The position numbers and the translations under genes were made by a program. Source: Amoebidium appalachense (lineage: Eukaryota; Ichthyosporea). Taken from it: a stretch of 64,000 bases of DNA. The stretch lies in the NCBI GenBank assembly GCA_963693365.1, contig CAVNZM010000004.1, positions 13,764,001 through 13,828,000 of the forward strand, written 5' to 3'. Below are positions 1-36,900 of this stretch, in pieces. The notes below the pieces were generated by a model that searched no databases, was not told the origin of the DNA, and was given only the letters and a program-made list of their open reading frames with translations. Within the stretch, counting starts at the first letter, position 1, and the number at the start of each line of letters is the position of its first letter.

Positions 1-572
1 CCCGGAAAACCTTACAACCAACCCGAATATCCCAATCGTGTCATACCAGTTCGATGAGGTCAACTTTGAAAGCCAGCAAAAGCAAGAGACGGGCTGTCCT
101 TGTTCACACATGTATAATGCAGGGAGGGCAAACCACACTTGTGAAGATTCATGAAGTGTTTGCCCGTTCTATCAATTTTAGTTTCGCGCGGAAGGTTGTA
201 TATAAGGCAATATTTAGCCCCTCATCTCACTGCAAGTTAACGTTTTCGCAGTAGAGTTTCGAGTCCCCGATGTTTGGTCCGAGTCAGTCTGCTTGAGGCT
301 CCGCTTTGAAAACCGTTGGCATACAAGTGCAGCCAGTGCTCTGACACAGTGGCGCCACATACACGTGCGACAGACTCATTCCCTTGGGTTGCCACATAAA
401 GCTTAAGCGGCACGCAACCGCACAAAACATCTTAGCCTTCGACCAGAGAGGTCAGGGGTGCTAGCCAAAGTTGGTGTAGCCAGGGTGTAGCTCAACACGG
501 AAAAGATTAGGACGTCGCCGAACAGCATTTTTTCACTCGAACTAAATTGGAGCAACCCCAAAAAACGATAGG
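1..572. other. Left-edge flank and 5' region of the transporter gene
   Basis: I see no coding exon here. A TATATAAGG box at about 199-207 on the plus strand lies about 370 bases before the transporter start codon and could be its core promoter, which would give a 5' UTR of roughly 340 bases. The role of the box is inferred from sequence only. Confidence 0.35.
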
Positions 573-963
573 ATGGGACACGGAAGCATGGCCGACAGCA
601 AAGGAGACGTTCAAAAGGCCAGTGACGAGCACCTCAGCACTCAAATTGCAGGTATGTAATGTATATGCCATTGTCCAACCCGGCTATTAGGCTGCGAAAC
701 ATTCTTAAAATCCGTACATGTGCTACACAAACAATAGTATCATGACAACAGCCTATGATCAAACTAACTAATTTTCTTTATTATGCTGTGCATTGTGTTT
801 GCACTCCGCCAGCCCTGGGCAAAGATGCATGTAGTACCACACTATATTTAAATGTCACCGTGCTTCACAAAAAACCTCCATGCACATGTCAGTTGCTGTA
901 AATTCGTACTCGCACGTGCAGCCGCACACGGTGACACACACGGCAAAGACATATGCATGCATG

Positions 964-1062
<99 letters not shown>

Positions 1063-3129
1063 CGTCCAGAACGCATGCACGCACACACGCACGCAAGCAC
1101 GTATACACGCACACACGCACACACGCGCGCGCGCACGCACACACACACAAACATACATACATATGTGCAGTGCAGGCGAGCGTGCACACACCGACCCACC
1201 CATACAAACGAGTGCACGCATCCATGCGCGCACGCACATCCTCGAACGCACGCACGCACCCAGTGGCACGCACGCACGCACACATGCACACACACATGCA
1301 CGCACACATGCATGCACACACACGCACACACGCACACGTACGGTGCAGGCTTGTGCGCATGGACTTGCGCACACACAAACAAAACATATAACCAATTTAC
1401 ACATGCACATACAACTGTGCACACACGCAAGTGCACACACACACACACACACACAAACACACACACGAGCAAAAAAATAAACTTTGTGACCAGCGTAAGG
1501 CCCTGATGCACACTCACTTCATCACACATACACACGTACACATACAGATAGTGCCACACACACATAACCACACACGCACCCAATATACGCCGACATGTAC
1601 ACACACACATGCGAATCATACGGGTACAGCCACACACAGAACGGAGCACATTCGCACACGCAATTTAAAACTCGCCCAGCTGTACGACAACACACACTGA
1701 CATTCACAAAGCAGTTGTTTGCCCGCATGAGCATACACTCACACCCATCCTCACCCACACAGGCAGTGCAGCAGTAGCCTTTGACTCCCACCACGATAAT
1801 GCCCCCGTCGACCGCTGGTGCCTCTTGGAGGTCATCTTTGTACTGCAGGGGATTGGTATGCTTCTCCCATGGAATGCATTTTTAACCATCACCAACTACT
1901 GGTCGTATAAAATGGTGGGTTCACCCTTCTTCGGCAACTACATGAATTATTTCACCTTCGTAAGCACAACTGTGCAAACAATAGCCAGTATCATCGTTGC
2001 CCGTCTCCTGCACCGAATCGAAGTGCGCACACGTGTCCTTCTCCCCTTGGCCTTCACACTGTTGGCCTTTGTCCTGTGTCTTGCGTTTGTCTGGATCGAA
2101 AGCTTTTCGGGAACGCCGTTTTTCGTCGTTACCATCGTATTCGTGGCGCTTCTGTCTGTTTCCATGGGCCTACAGCAAACGGGCGTCTATTCAGTCTCGT
2201 CCTACTTCCCCGACGTCTACACGCAGCGTGCCCTTCAGGGGGCTGCATGGGGCGGTGTCGTCATTTCTTCCATCAACGTATTTACCATATTAGGAAGTCC
2301 CGGTACGCAAGAGGCCGCGAGTGCTTTCTTTGCTGTGTCTATTGCATTCCTGTCGATATGTGTCGTTTCTTTCATCTATCTGATTAAATCACCGGTCTTC
2401 CACCACTACTATGCTGCGGCCTCGCACAACAACGCGAACACTTCAAATTCAGAGGTCGTACCGGCTGCAATTGAAGGCGAAAAAACAATTACCGAGACGG
2501 GAAGCCAAGGCTCAGACAGCAGTTCGGATGAGAGAGAGGTGACCACCGAGCACTTCATGCACGTCTTCAAGAAAACATTCGTTTTGAACTTTTCCGTATT
2601 TTTGGGGATGTTCGTCACCTTGGCAATCTTCCCCGTTGTCCCAGTGTCTATCCAACCGACAACATCGGCGGAGGTTTCGCGGTTCTTTGGCGATCTCTGG
2701 ATTCCGGTGTACGTGTTCTTGTTCTACTCGCTCACGGACACCATCGGTCGCTATGCTGGGTCATACATGCGCATTCCGTGCAAGCTGGTGCCACTCTTCT
2801 CTGTTGCCCGTTTTGTTTTCTTCCCTCTCTTCCTCATGTGCAACGGTATGTGTTACGATGCTGCCACCCAATCAATGGTCCCATCCAAACCTCCCGCCGT
2901 TTTCATGAACGATGCCTTCCCCGTACTGTTTATTATTCTGTTGGGGTTGACAAACGGTATGTGTTTTGAAGCGGTTTTCTACTATGCACCCAATATGGTT
3001 ACCGGGCACGACAAGGCATTGGTCAACAGCATTGCGGCTAGTTTTGCGGTGTGTGGGCTTATGACAGGCAGCTTTGTGTCCTTTGGTGTCAAGGCTATCA
3101 ACTGCCCTGGTAACCCGTTTGCTTCGTAG
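573..3129 (+). CDS. Equilibrative nucleoside transporter (ENT/SLC29 family)
   Basis: Two coding exons, 573-651 and 1775-3129, give 477 residues. The junction is GCAG|GTATGT to GCAGCAG|TA; the single G left by exon 1 joins TA to make a Val codon, so the frame is preserved. ENT proteins are facilitative transporters of nucleosides and nucleobases across the plasma or endomembrane. Family hallmarks are visible: the N-terminal QGIGMLLPWNAFLT motif, the FPDVYTQRALQG segment with its Pro-x-x-Tyr-x-Gln pattern, a hydrophilic Ser/Glu-rich loop in the middle (around 2405-2560) and a C-terminal GLTNGMCFE...YAPNMV block followed by a last membrane segment. I count about 11 hydrophobic segments, as expected. 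The length is normal for the family. The intron carries a (CA)n array and a long CA-rich stretch. Substrate and localisation cannot be read from the sequence. Confidence 0.9.
960..1059. repeat. (CA)n microsatellite in the transporter intron
   Basis: A nearly pure CA dinucleotide array of about 100 bases, followed by degenerate CA/CG-rich sequence to about 1470. The His/Thr and Cys/Val open frames through it are low-complexity artefacts. Confidence 0.95.
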
Positions 3130-3425
3130 AAGAGTCTAGTGCTATTTCGAATAGAGGATTGGTGAAAGATTTGAATCAGACGTAAGCCGTAGTTTGTTTT
3201 GAAGGCAACAGCAAGCCATTGTGGTTCACTTTCAGTGTACCGGGTATATCCGGCAGCATGTTCGCAATGTGTGAAGCAGAATCTAAAAAAGACATAATCC
3301 CAGTCAAGAGCTCGGCGTAAATCTAACGTAGGCCGTTCACTTGCTGTATGGGTCTCTATGTATGCATTGGGTGCCACCTGTTGTCGTGCGCATGTGTGTG
3401 TTCCTTGATGAACTAGGGGCCGGGG

Positions 3426-3488
<63 letters not shown>

Positions 3489-4020
3489 GGACGATGTATT
3501 AGTTTGCAAGTAAATTTTGTTTTTCTTTTTTACTAAATGACTTTATTGAGATGCTCATCAGTAAATTTGTGAGTCGTGGCATGCTTGTCATGCACCTTAG
3601 AACACGAAAAAAACGGAGATTGCTTGAAAACGAGCTAACACTGAATAATGCATGAAAGAATCTTTGATAATAAAGCGTTGAAACATCAGCTGCCTCGAGT
3701 CAAGGGGGTGCGACTGACCACACAGCCAGCTTTGGTAACCAAGGGAGAAGCTAAGCTACACACTTTTCTACGCACTGCGCAACAACACGTGTACTCGTGT
3801 GCAAGATGCAGAACTTTAGTAGACCAAAACATTAGGCCCCATCCCCCCCCCCCCTCCCCCCCCCCCCAAAAAAAAAACAAAAACAAAAAAGAAACACCCC
3901 CCTTCCCCCCCCCCCCCCCCCCCTCCCCACTGTACACACACACGCACATTTACCCCCCCTCCCCCCCCCCCCCCCCCCCCGCCGCCAACCCCCCCCCCCC
4001 CCCCCAACATGTACACACAC

Positions 4021-4054
<34 letters not shown>

Positions 4055-4055
4055 C

Positions 4056-4088
<33 letters not shown>

Positions 4089-4531
4089 AAGAAAGAATAC
4101 AAGAAAGAGAGGACTTAATGAAAGAGGACGTGTGTGAGAGAAATAAAGAAAGAAAGGAAAGAACTTCGGCAAGGGAAGAAAGAAAAAGAGGAGAAAACTG
4201 AAATACTACTTGAAAACTGACAACCATACGTGAAACCTCAGGCCGGGAGGGGGGGGGGAAAAAGGTGTGTGTGTGTGGGGGGAGGGGGAGGGGGGTATTT
4301 AAGAGACGGACACTATAGTCAATTTGTTCTTTTTAGTTATCCTTCCCTACCACCCATAACACAGACACAATGCGGAGCACTAGGGACGAGCCAAGCGTCA
4401 ACCAGATGTGCAGCCACACAACACACACACTGCCTAACAACTTGTCTCCATTCGATATTTGCACTTAAAATTACTCAGAATCCGGCCGGCGAGAACGGGG
4501 TGCAATGATTTGTTGGCACGGTTTTTTTTTT

Positions 4532-4570
<39 letters not shown>

Positions 4571-5042
4571 ATCCTGGGCAAGGGGGGGGGGGGGGGGAGG
4601 GGGAAGGGGGGAGTGGGGAGGAGGGGGCGAAGGAGGGGAGGGGGGAGGGGGTGGGTCAACCCATTAATTCAAATGCATTTGTGTCCCGTGGGGTTACCGT
4701 TGTTGTTGTAAAGCCGGGGGATGAGGTGAAAAAAAGGAAGGGGGAGAGAGAGAGGGGGAGAGAGAGAGAGAGATAGGGAGGTGAGGTAACGAAGCAAGAG
4801 AGGTGGGAAAGGAGGAGGGGGAGGGGGTAGTGAAGGAATGTGAGGTGGGGATACAGTAATCCTTTCATAGTTATAGGGCTTATGCATGATACGTGGTGAG
4901 TGAATATATGCCATATTGGTAGTGTGGCGTTTTTGGGGGGGTGTTGTGTGTGTGTGTGTATGTGTGTGTGTGTGTGTGCGCGCGCGCGTGCGCGCGTGTC
5001 TGGCAGGTGTGTATGTATTATGTATATCTGTGTGTGCATGTT

Positions 5043-5075
<33 letters not shown>

Positions 5076-5273
5076 CGGGGGGAAGGGGGGGGAGGGGGGA
5101 GGGGGAATGAGGTGGGGAGGGGGGAGGGGAGGGAGGGGATAGGCACGGGCAGCAGAAACTCAGTACAGTTTACAACACTTGAGATATATGCATGCTACTA
5201 AATATTACTGCCGGCGCTTCTTTGTATGTGTGTGGTGGTGTGTTTGTCACACCTTTTTTTTTTTTTGTCACAA

Positions 5274-5318
<45 letters not shown>

Positions 5319-5568
5319 TCCCTCTTTCTCGATTATGTGTGCATGCAGGTGTGTGCATGTGTCTGTGTTGTATATTGTATTATTTCTGGGGGGAGGTAAG
5401 GATTTATGTCCATGGTTTTTTTCTTTTTTCATGTGTTGTTTATGGGGAGGTGGGGATTTGTGTCTATTTTTTTGAAGGGGGGGAGGAGGGGGGGAGATGT
5501 TACAGTATGTGGATGTGTGCGGAGAGAGTCCGTAACTTGCACCGTTTATTTTTCTGTTTTGTGCACAG

Positions 5569-5615
<47 letters not shown>

Positions 5616-5986
5616 AAAGAAGAGACGGGGGGGGAGGGAGGGGGGAGAGAAAAGGGGGGTTGGCTTCGTACACACGTTCAAAGGGAAACACGTTGAGACA
5701 TCGTCACAGTTTATTTATCATACTGGTGGAAACCATAAACTGATTCGCACAACGTTCAGTACATCTTAAGATATTCATAAGGCCAGGTTCCTAAGTCCAT
5801 CTCTCCAGTCATTCGAGCTCTTACAAAAGCTATATGTACATTTGCCTCCTCACACAAAGCTACGCGCATATTAGATCTACTTTTTTGGGGGGCGGGGGGT
5901 GGTTAAACCCCGACCCACCGTGGTGTGCAGCTATTTTTTGAGCTTGCTGCAGCCACGGTGCCAGGCCCGAGGGCGGCACACGGACT
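3130..5986. other. Repeat-filled spacer between convergent genes
   Basis: No gene is visible. The stretch holds a G-run of 58 at 3429-3486, alternating C-, A-, CA- and G-blocks at 3840-4290, T-run/G-run pairs at 4520-4660 and 5046-5110, a (GT)n array at 5278-5314 and a G-run at 5575-5613. A possible polyadenylation signal for the minus-strand bZIP gene (AATAAA, read on the minus strand) lies at 5710-5715, about 270 bases past the spliced-form stop codon. Confidence 0.7.
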
Positions 5987-6840
5987 TCACTGAGCAGGCT
6001 GGCCATACTCTCGAACACACTCTTCGAGCCAGTCGAAGTCGTCTGAGTCGAGGAACGAGAGATCCAGCTCATCAGCGTCATCAACAAGAAGACAAGACCC
6101 ATCAGAGCCTCCTGCTGCAGAGGAGATGCGAGTGCGGCAGACTCGCAAGAGTGCTCAGAAGATCCGTCCCGTGGTGACGAAACGCCGGCCCAGAGGGCGT
6201 TGAAGTCGAAAGTGGAGGGGTCGAACGCCGACAGGTCGAGGGCGAAGGTCTGCTCCACAGGTGCCTCCTCGGCGGCCACGTTGTCCTGCGCCGGGCTGCC
6301 CGGGCGCGAAGGAGTAGACACGCCGCTGTCGCACGTGGACGCCGGGGACGACACGACCATGCTCTCATAGTCTGTGTCCGCAGAGCTAAGCGACAGCGGC
6401 GACTGGTTTTCGCTGGGGAACGTGTCCAGCGCGTCCTCCCAGGTTTCCGAGTCGTCACTGGTAAACGTGGTGTCTGAGATGGGGGAAAGGGGATGAGGTG
6501 GCGTGGGAGCGTCAAAGGCGTCGGGTTCAATGCCCAGCGACTTCTTAATCGTTGAGATCTCTGCCATCAGCTGTGCATTTTGCTGCTCTAGCCTGGCAGC
6601 AGTCTCTTCTAGCTGCCGCTCGTAGTTTTTCTGCCGGTCGCGTACGCGCTGTGCTGATATTCTGTTCTGCTGCGCACGAGGAACAGCACCACGCGCTGCC
6701 CTCTTCGGGTTGTCCTTCAGTTTAACGTCGTGTGGCGCGTAGACACCGAACTGGGCAGGTGGAGAGGCGGGTATAGGCACAGGTCGGAAGAAGGGGGCCG
6801 GAGCTGGATGCGCAGGCGGCAACCACATATATTGCGTCAT
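5860..6840 (-). CDS. XBP1: XBP1/HAC1-type bZIP transcription factor of the unfolded protein response
   Basis: The unspliced frame encodes 326 residues from the ATG at 6840. Residues about 45-68 form a bZIP basic region with the signature QQNRISAQRVRDR (Asn-x7-Arg), and a zipper follows with the standard Arg-x9-Leu spacing and heptads at L77, L84, L91 and I98. The NRxxAQxxRDR pattern is closest to XBP1/HAC1 proteins. The mRNA carries two consensus IRE1 hairpins around a 20-nt unconventional intron (6118-6137). Removing it shifts the frame and replaces the last 92 residues with a 43-residue acidic tail (cores LVDDADELDLSF and DSDDFDWLEE) ending at the TGA 5987-5989, for 277 residues in total. 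The unspliced tail instead has a hydrophobic run, LMGLVFLLMTLMSW. By analogy with XBP1 and HacA, the spliced form would be the nuclear activator of ER-stress genes. The family call rests on bZIP plus hairpins; the downstream role is inference. Confidence 0.88.
   Translation of the reverse strand: MTQYMWLPPAHPAPAPFFRPVPIPASPPAQFGVYAPHDVKLKDNPKRAARGAVPRAQQNRISAQRVRDRQKNYERQLEETAARLEQQNAQLMAEISTIKKSLGIEPDAFDAPTPPHPLSPISDTTFTSDDSETWEDALDTFPSENQSPLSLSSADTDYESMVVSSPASTCDSGVSTPSRPGSPAQDNVAAEEAPVEQTFALDLSAFDPSTFDFNALWAGVSSPRDGSSEHSCESAALASPLQQEALMGLVFLLMTLMSWISRSSTQTTSTGSKSVFESMASLLSEVRVPPSGLAPWLQQAQKIAAHHGGSGFNHPPPPKKVDLICA
6109..6147 (-). ncRNA. Twin IRE1 hairpins and 20-nt unconventional intron
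   Basis: Read on the mRNA strand, hairpin 1 is a 7-bp perfect stem (TGCGAGT / ACTCGCA, 6147-6141 with 6133-6127) closing the 7-nt loop CUGCCGC at 6140-6134. Hairpin 2 is a 5-bp stem (CTCCT / AGGAG, 6125-6121 with 6113-6109) closing the 7-nt loop CUGCAGC at 6120-6114. Both loops match the IRE1 consensus CNG|CNGN. Cleavage after each G removes 6137-6118, 20 nt, which changes the reading frame. In metazoan XBP1 the excised piece is usually 26 nt; 20 nt is the size known for filamentous fungal hacA. The structure is seen directly in the sequence; cleavage itself is not shown. Confidence 0.85.
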
Positions 6841-6872
6841 GGTGATCGGGAGGCGAGTGCCGTTGCTGCCAT
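6837..6872 (-). promoter_or_regulatory. uORF overlapping the bZIP start codon
   Basis: An 11-codon upstream frame (MAATALASRSP) starts at 6872 and ends with a TGA that overlaps the bZIP start as ATGA. Such overlaps can cause termination-reinitiation or block the main start. Whether it lies within the mature mRNA depends on the true transcription start. Confidence 0.5.
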
Positions 6873-6910
6873 GAGCTTTATGTAGTGTAAGCGGTTACGA
6901 GTCTTTTCAG

Positions 6911-6946
6911 TTAGAACTTCCAGAAGTCGTCGGCTGAAGTCGTCAT
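6911..6946 (-). promoter_or_regulatory. Second short uORF upstream of the bZIP gene
   Basis: An 11-codon frame (MTTSADDFWKF) followed by TAA lies between the predicted TATA box and the first uORF. With the overlapping uORF it gives two short upstream frames, an arrangement associated with stress-dependent translation in genes such as ATF4 and GCN4. Its use here is inference. Confidence 0.45.
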
Positions 6947-7028
6947 CGATTTCCAACTTTCAGATTGCAAGAGATGAAGTGAAAATGCCAAATGACTGCC
7001 AATAAGAGGTTTCAGGGCAGTGCCTTCT

Positions 7029-7039
7029 GTTTATATACC
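7029..7039 (-). promoter_or_regulatory. TATA box of the bZIP gene
   Basis: The minus strand reads GGTATATAAAC about 190 bases before the bZIP ATG, at a sensible distance for a short 5' UTR that includes both uORFs. The CRE and ERSE lie about 55 and 100 bases further upstream. Confidence 0.6.
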
Positions 7040-7090
7040 CGTAATATAGCTAAACAGCTTAGTGATTATTGTCCAATAAATGGTCATACG

Positions 7091-7098
7091 TGACGTCA
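7091..7098. promoter_or_regulatory. Palindromic CRE (TGACGTCA)
   Basis: A perfect 8-bp CRE, the classical full site for bZIP dimers, sits between the bZIP TATA box and the ERSE. It could allow autoregulation or serve the divergent scaffold gene. Confidence 0.6.
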
Positions 7099-7132
7099 TG
7101 AACCGAGCAATTGGTCATTTTGTTTACGTTGT

Positions 7133-7151
7133 CCAATCAATCTACCCCACG
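7133..7151 (+). promoter_or_regulatory. Perfect ER stress response element (CCAAT-N9-CCACG)
   Basis: CCAAT at 7133-7137, exactly nine bases, then CCACG at 7147-7151. In animals this element binds NF-Y plus ATF6/XBP1 and works in either orientation. Its position just upstream of an IRE1-hairpin bZIP gene makes chance less likely, though no binding is shown. Confidence 0.6.
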
Positions 7152-7578
7152 TTTACATTCATACATGAAAACGTAGCGTTTTCTGATTGGCTCTCAATTA
7201 ACCGGTTCGAATCAGTGAGCCACGGGCCAGGCTGGAATCCAACAAGCCGGGTCAAGCTTATCTTGGCCCATCATCAATTTCAAAAAAAGCGCGCGAAGTT
7301 TCTTCGTCGCTGGTGCAGTGCTGAGAGAGGGTGAAGCTTGTTCCTCGAGGTCCGGACTGTTACTCTTTTGGAGCTTTGATCTTTCTGCTTATCCCTGGCC
7401 TAAAGCATAGCTACATTGTCACAACTCTGTGGGAGTATATGGATCAATTGGACTACGGGCTTTTGCAGAGAGACTAATCCCATTTGGCACCAACAACACG
7501 CAGGCAGCCGGGAAAAGGAACTTGGGGTAAATTGGCAAACAGTGTGTGCTTGAGTAGGTGTTTGATACTGTCATTAAA

Positions 7579-33930
<26,352 letters not shown>

Positions 33931-36900
33931 TCGTGCAAATACGCGATAATAGTCGTAGTACAACAGATAAACGAACTAATAATTGCCATCGAATGCCGAA
34001 AAGTTTCCTGCTTGTTGAGAGTGTGCACATACAAGTTAGCACAGGAGCATAGCTCCTTACTTATTTTGCGAAGGACCTGCTGATGCTTTGAAGGTTCACA
34101 AGTACGTACTGAAGATAGTTGTGGTTCCGTACGGGCTATACGACACCAAATTCTGAAATAAATAGGTACGAATGTTAACTGTTACACCTAAAAATTGTCT
34201 ACAGATAATGTAAATACGTTAGGGTGCTCGTTACATGATGCTTATCAACCGTTACTTTGTAACTATTTCTATCAACAACGGTCCCTTCACTGCAGTGCCA
34301 ATTCTGCGCGTGGATACACAATAAACCCACAATATGTGGACACTTATCATTTGCATGCATGCAGTTGAACTCCTCCTGTTTCAAGAAGCAGTGCTTGCCA
34401 ATTGCAAGCTGCACTTATCCAGACCCTCGCATGTGCCACGAACATCAGCCCAAGCAGCTAAGGTGGCAGGTGTGTGTGGGTTGGTCAGTTGTGCAATTGA
34501 TAGTACACCGTGGGTGTGGGAGCGCCTTTCAGGACGTCGAAAGTTATGTTTTGAGTTAATGGGCACCAGCACACGGTTGGAACCTGTCTGAATTGCAACG
34601 TGGATACATCACATACTGTGTACTATCATATGCCTAATCTTATAAGCACGCAACCTGAGGCTATAGGGAACACTGCCCACTGGTACGAATGCCAGAAACA
34701 TGCGTGCATGTGCATGCGCATGGCGCCCAGAAACATTTGCGTGTGCATGCATGGTAGAAGCAGCAAGTGCATGGCATGCAGAAGCTTAAGTATGTGCATG
34801 TTTGTGCATGGCAGAACTATGTACATGTGCTTGGCCATGTGCATGGCACAAACATGTGCACGTGCATGACAGGAACATGTGCATGTGCATGGCAGAGGGT
34901 ATGCATGTGCATAAGGCTTGGCAACTTCGTACTTGCCCTACCTGCGCCTTCCGGGGACTGTTGGGCCGTGGGCCGTGGCGGCGGGGCGCGCGCGCGGCTG
35001 CACTGCGCCGCTGCAGTGACTCCAGGGACCGCCGTTAGCGCGACCCAACCGTCGAAAATGATTGCACCGGAGTGCATCCTCGAAGAATCCCCTAAACTGA
35101 CTCCTAGAATTGGAAATTTGACTGAATCATTTTTCACCACTACGCCATTATCAACTCAAGGTAGCCCTACGGAAAGGTAGCCCTACGTATACGGTACTAC
35201 ATAGTAGTCTAGTACGTAGAAGCAGTCTGCGCAGCATACTAAGCGCACAAAAAAACGCAATACACCACAAATATATATATATATATATATATATATCCAG
35301 TATTTGTGCAGTTAACTTATTTCACCTTCCAAGTATGTGACTGCGTGTAGGTATGTGCGTACATGGGCACTTGAAAACTTATTTATTATTATTAAATTAT
35401 ATTAATACATTGCAAACCTTCAACTTCAGGATCCAATTTTTAAGCCTCGCTGGTGCGCATCGACGAAGTGACGCTTTATCCAATCAGCGACGTAGATCCG
35501 GTCGCTGCCATCTTTGACATCTTTGGGACATGTTCGTACAGGCTATCCGCGTACAGCGCCATGATTGGTCACTCCCAATGGAGGATGGCAAAAAAAGCAC
35601 AGTTAGTTATGTTATCTAAAACATCGCAGAGAAGCCAAAAAACACTGTATAATACTTAATAAATGCTATTTAATATACAAAATACATTTATATTGTCATA
35701 GAGCAGCTCTGTGGCACAGAAAGTGATCACAGAGTGGCTCTGTGGCACATAATATTGCCACAGAGCATATTAAGTGCCACAGAGCTGCTCTGTGCTATTG
35801 AAGAAGGGGGGTTCGGGCCCCCGATATCTAGATTGAATAAGCTGATTTTTATTTTCCAGATATTTTTTTTTCTTTTGACTCGGGTTTATTGTTTCCGTTG
35901 ATGAAGGCAACGTGCAGCCACAGGCTACATAACCACCTATAGAACTGAAAAAGCCAAAGCTACGAAATAAAAATAAAGCTAGAAGTGACAAAGGACACCA
36001 GCGGGCAAAACCTTAAGTGTACGTGTATGCGTAAAACTAGTTTGCTCCAACTGGTCATATGCAGCGATGTTGACCAGACCACACTCCGCTAGAAGACATC
36101 ATTACTCCTCCTTCCCAACAGGCCCCCCTCAAAACCTACCGAGGCACAGCAAGCAAGTCAGCCTCTAAAAGGGCAATCATTGCAGACCAAATCTGAGCTA
36201 AAAAACAATCCCAACGGGCCCGGCCCCTATATAACCCGGAGAAACTGCATCTAGCTCTCTGATAAGGTGGCCTAGTTGTGGCAGGACACACAGAAAAACA
36301 CAATTACAGAATGCATGCAAGCAAACCCGGTCATTGCCATACGACTGGAGGCTAAGGACAGGACTGGCAGTCACTTGCCAGAAACTTAAGCTCCCCGACG
36401 ACTAAGTAGCCGCCCCTCCACTCACTCACGCAGCGCAGAAGTAGCTGAAGAAGTTGCAGCAGCACAACGCCAATAGGTCGCGTAGAAGCGTAGACAACGT
36501 GTAGAAGTTACCATAGGTTGCAGTGTGTGACCACCAGGCGTTGAAGAAACCACTTCTCAAGCGAGAAACTCCGCGAAAGGGAGATCCCCCACACTCTCAC
36601 AGCAGTAGGAATACACCAGGCCTCACCACACACACGCTGCAGTCACGTTCCCCTGAGTGGGACTCCCTCCCACCACAAAAAGAAGAAACGAAAGCCTTTA
36701 TATACCTGCCATGGTGAAGAATCGGGGAAAAAAAAGTTGACGTGACAGCTAAGAGATCGAAGTGAAAGTGAAGTCCCATAAATTTTTAGAAGGGGTTCGG
36801 GGGGCTTGCCCCCCGATAACTGATCAGGGGGGCTCAAGTGTCTAAAATTTTAATATCTAAGGTAAACATAACTTTAAATTTTGCTTTTTTCCCTTATAAG

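Noticed and set aside
848-1700. Several open frames of 90-264 codons on both strands rich in His-Thr or Cys-Val
   Set aside because: They are translations of (CA)n/(GT)n arrays, open in all frames by composition. The same applies to such frames at 11423-11954, 13543-14665, 21265-22179, 25005-25868 and 29280-30027.
3648-4227. Poly-Pro and poly-Gly frames on both strands
   Set aside because: They are translations of C- and G-runs without any motif; the same holds at 4459-5743, 32632-33374, 33400-33895 and 59215-59788.
6102-6530. Alternative 142-codon minus-strand frame overlapping the bZIP coding region
   Set aside because: It is a GC-rich shadow frame with Arg/Thr/Pro composition; the bZIP frame carries the recognisable domain.
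34790-34915. ATGTGCATGGCA-rich stretch as a regulatory array
   Set aside because: It is a degenerate CATG/TGCA-rich low-complexity repeat; no consistent unit or gene context supports a regulatory role.
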